Source of the DNA: Asterias rubens
Taxonomy: Eukaryota; Echinodermata; Asteroidea; Forcipulatida; Asteriidae
Length of the DNA stretch: 64,000 nt
Assembly (NCBI RefSeq): GCF_902459465.1
Contig: NC_047066.1
Span: forward strand, 17,983,047-18,047,046
Direction of reading: 5' to 3'
Position numbers and translations under genes: made by a program. The notes under the pieces were generated by a model. It was not told the DNA's origin. It ran no database searches and saw only the letters and a program-made list of their open reading frames with translations. Below, piece by piece: positions 62,601-64,000 of this stretch (positions are counted from its first letter, which is position 1; the number at the start of each line of letters is the position of its first letter).

Positions 62601-63898
62601 ATACCGTTTCTTTTGAACTTTGCACAGTGTAAGCTGATGCTGCAGGAATACTACCAGGTCATTGAGCACACGACAACTGTATTGACTAGAGATGAGAGTG
62701 AGTATAAACAGCACTGGTATAAATCTATGTGGAAAACTATGGAGTGGGGATGACTTTATGATCTTTTTATTGGGAGTGCTCATGAGGGCAAGTGTAGCTC
62801 CGTCTCCAACGAGCCTGCACAAAAGTCTCTGTCCGTTATTAAAACGGGAACGAGAGGGCAGGGGGTGAGTCCCATACAGTATGCAGAGCAAGCTAACAAC
62901 ATTGATAATCAATGACAGAAGTAAACGCTGTTAATGTTGGCTCAAAAATATTGAATTCTAGGAGATGCACATCTTCACTGCTTTCAAGTGCCTCAAGCAA
63001 GATGCTTGATCTGGGTTCAAGCTCTGCTCAAAATGAAGTTGAATATTCGCCAGCAGAGCTAACACTTATACTAATATACCAGTCTGAGCATACAGTGCTT
63101 ACACACATTGGTGTAAGGGTAAACCAAATTCAACATCTATTAAATCATTGTAGTGTTCTTAGATATAGGATTTGGGCTGCCACTAGCTGCCAGACAATCT
63201 CGGCAGTCTAGTTCTTGAGAAGTCTGCTCTAGAGTGGCAAAGGTCGTGGGTTTGAACACCCGAGTAACACCTGGTTCAGACAGGCGCTCCAGAACCAAAT
63301 AGATAAGGAGCAACTCTGGGTCGACCCAATTCAATTTTGGTTTCAGACAGGCGAACTTGACATAAGATTTACATTAGGTTTGGCTCATGACAAGATCAAC
63401 GTCTGAAACCAAGGCGCTCCAGAGTTGCTCCAACAGTCAATCTTTCGACTTGTAGCGCGTCCTGTCGCTTCTAACTGTTTCAGACGTCAAACTTTTCATG
63501 CGCTTAACTCACTTATTTGGTGCGGCTGAATAATCTGGAACGCCTGTCTGAAACAGGTGTTATACCTGTATGCCCTTAAACTTTGTTTCACAGAACTCGG
63601 GACAGTACTGAGTATATGCATCGGTGTTAGGATAAAAGCGAATAATGAACCAGTCATTTTTTTGTTACTCCTTGTTTTCACAGACAGCGTGAAAGCCTTG
63701 TACAGACGAGCTAAGGCTTACGCTGCCTGTTGGGATTACAGCAATGCTAGGAAGGACTTCAAACTAGCCCTCGAACACGATGCTTCTCTTGGGGGCGCTG
63801 TTCGCAAGGAACTCCGCCTCCTGGACGAGGCTGAGAAGTTGAAGGATGAAGAGGACAAGGTGACGATGAAAGCAGTCTTTGAACGATACAGCGAATGA
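59617..63898 (+). CDS. AIP: Aryl hydrocarbon receptor-interacting protein (FKBP-like, TPR co-chaperone)
   Basis: Four exons: 59617-59715, 61413-61592, 62193-62697, 63684-63898; 999 nt, 332 aa plus stop (human AIP is 330). Residues about 1-170 form the FKBP-like domain (PDILKNIVHPGKGNLSDFRDG; exon 2 FKLDVWEKCLKTMREGE; exon 3 NPDGGHCCGMAQ), which in this family lacks prolyl isomerase activity. From about residue 175 come TPR helices (LREEGNRLYNSKDYKMAAEK; NFAQCKLMLQEYYQVIEHTT; VKALYRRAKAYAACWDYSNA) that by homology clamp the HSP90 C-terminus, and a C-terminal helix. The start AAAATGG has a good context. The exon 3 donor at 62698 was preferred because it alone joins exon 4 in frame. Confidence 0.95.
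60098..60377. mobile_element. MITE D copy interrupted by another MITE D
   Basis: AGTTTCCGTATGGCGCCACC at the left, GGTGGCGCCATACGGAAAGT at the right, with the inner copy 60145-60284. AIP intron 1. Confidence 0.88.
60145..60284. mobile_element. Nested MITE D with perfect 8-bp target duplication
   Basis: GGATAACTTTCCGTATGGCG to CGCCATACGGAAACTTTTCC, 140 bp, flanked by TAATAAAG (60137-60144) and TAATAAAG (60285-60292). Confidence 0.93.
60403..60455. repeat. Perfect 53-bp palindrome
   Basis: Arms of 26 bp (GTTGCGATAACGTAACCCTC continuing to CTCCCG, and its exact complement) around a single A. Directly after the nested MITE D pair. Confidence 0.93.
60690..61390 (+). repeat. SINE B cluster split by a LINE fragment
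   Basis: A minus tail piece (60690-60800) abuts a plus copy whose head ends GGTTCGAATCCCACCCGAGT at about 61008; the tail resumes at 61275 with AACATGCCTGTGATTTTTTT and ends near 61390, 20 bp before AIP exon 2. Confidence 0.8.
61009..61275 (-). mobile_element. LINE 3' end fragment inserted in a SINE
   Basis: Minus strand reads KFYGQRSFQYASPRLWNSLP then NNLKDCATLEQFKSRLKTHLF and stop, followed by GCGCTATATAAGAACTG and an ATT tail: a 5'-truncated CR1/L2/Daphne-like LINE. Confidence 0.8.
63080..63640 (+). repeat. SINE B copy split by a transposon (AIP intron 3)
   Basis: Head CGGCAGTCTAGTTCTTGAGA, TTTGAACACCCGAGTAAC up to 63263 and tail TTTCACAGAACTCGGGACAG from about 63580, separated by 63264-63563. 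Confidence 0.7.
63264..63563. mobile_element. 300-bp element with terminal inverted repeats
   Basis: AACACCTGGTTCAGACAGGC and CCTGTCTGAAACAGGTGTT, with GCTCCAGA / TCTGGAACG inside. Contains GACGTC-like and GTTTCAGAC words in both halves. Confidence 0.8.
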
Positions 63899-64000
63899 AT
63901 AACTTATTTATCATCATGTAGCATCGATGTTGCTGTAAAAATATGCTGTTTAACCCTTTTGAGACCATAGCGGCTGCAAGCGGTTTGTACCAAGTGCAAT

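Overview
This is a eukaryotic, intron-rich genomic window carrying four protein-coding genes with GT-AG introns. About nine tenths of it is introns and intergenic DNA packed with short non-autonomous transposons. The gene content (carboxypeptidase D, a PI-synthase-like CDP-alcohol phosphatidyltransferase, mitochondrial EF-Tu, AIP), the exon sizes and the many palindromic MITEs and tRNA-derived SINEs suggest an invertebrate animal. An echinoderm, perhaps a sea star, is my best guess, but that is inference. I rebuilt the exons by translating both strands and requiring splice consensus plus continuous reading phase; all four models stay in frame throughout.

Layout. 1683-30346 (minus): CPD, 19 exons and 1350 complete codons, 3' end beyond the left edge. 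It encodes a signal peptide and at least four tandem M14 carboxypeptidase-like units. Units I and II look catalytic, III has lost key residues, and IV keeps HxxE but not the substrate-binding Asn-Arg. 32172-37322 (plus): a 212-aa CDIPT-like enzyme in seven exons whose CDP-alcohol signature has DxxNG instead of DxxDG. 44027-59311 (minus): TUFM, 11 exons, 452 aa. 59617-63898 (plus): AIP, four exons, 332 aa. CPD and the CDIPT-like gene are divergent across 1.8 kb; TUFM and AIP are divergent across only 305 bp, with an NRF-1-like site beside the TUFM start. CPD and the CDIPT-like enzyme belong to the secretory/ER membrane system, TUFM to mitochondrial translation, and AIP to HSP90 co-chaperone work. 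I see no single pathway joining the four.

Repeats. I group them as: TTAA-flanked palindromic MITEs (families A and E); short hAT-like MITEs with 8-bp target duplications (family D, the CGATAT-rich family, others); tRNA-derived SINEs (B, C, a Glu-like one and an Asn-like one); LINE 3' ends; and tandem arrays. Many are nested, which gives a relative chronology.

Most striking observation. Intron 13 of CPD is about two-thirds filled by 22 copies of a 41-bp unit, and that unit is the last 27 nt of exon 13 plus the first 14 nt of the intron. The exon/donor junction itself has been amplified, leaving about 15 intact consensus 5' splice sites in a row. Reading past the first donor meets an in-frame TGA that overlaps it, so the array could influence production of a truncated protein with only the two active domains. 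Other points worth checking are the fourth CPD unit, the DxxNG enzyme, an inverted pair of about 390-bp MITEs flanking the P-loop exon of TUFM, and a MITE inserted in its own kind with a perfect 8-bp duplication.
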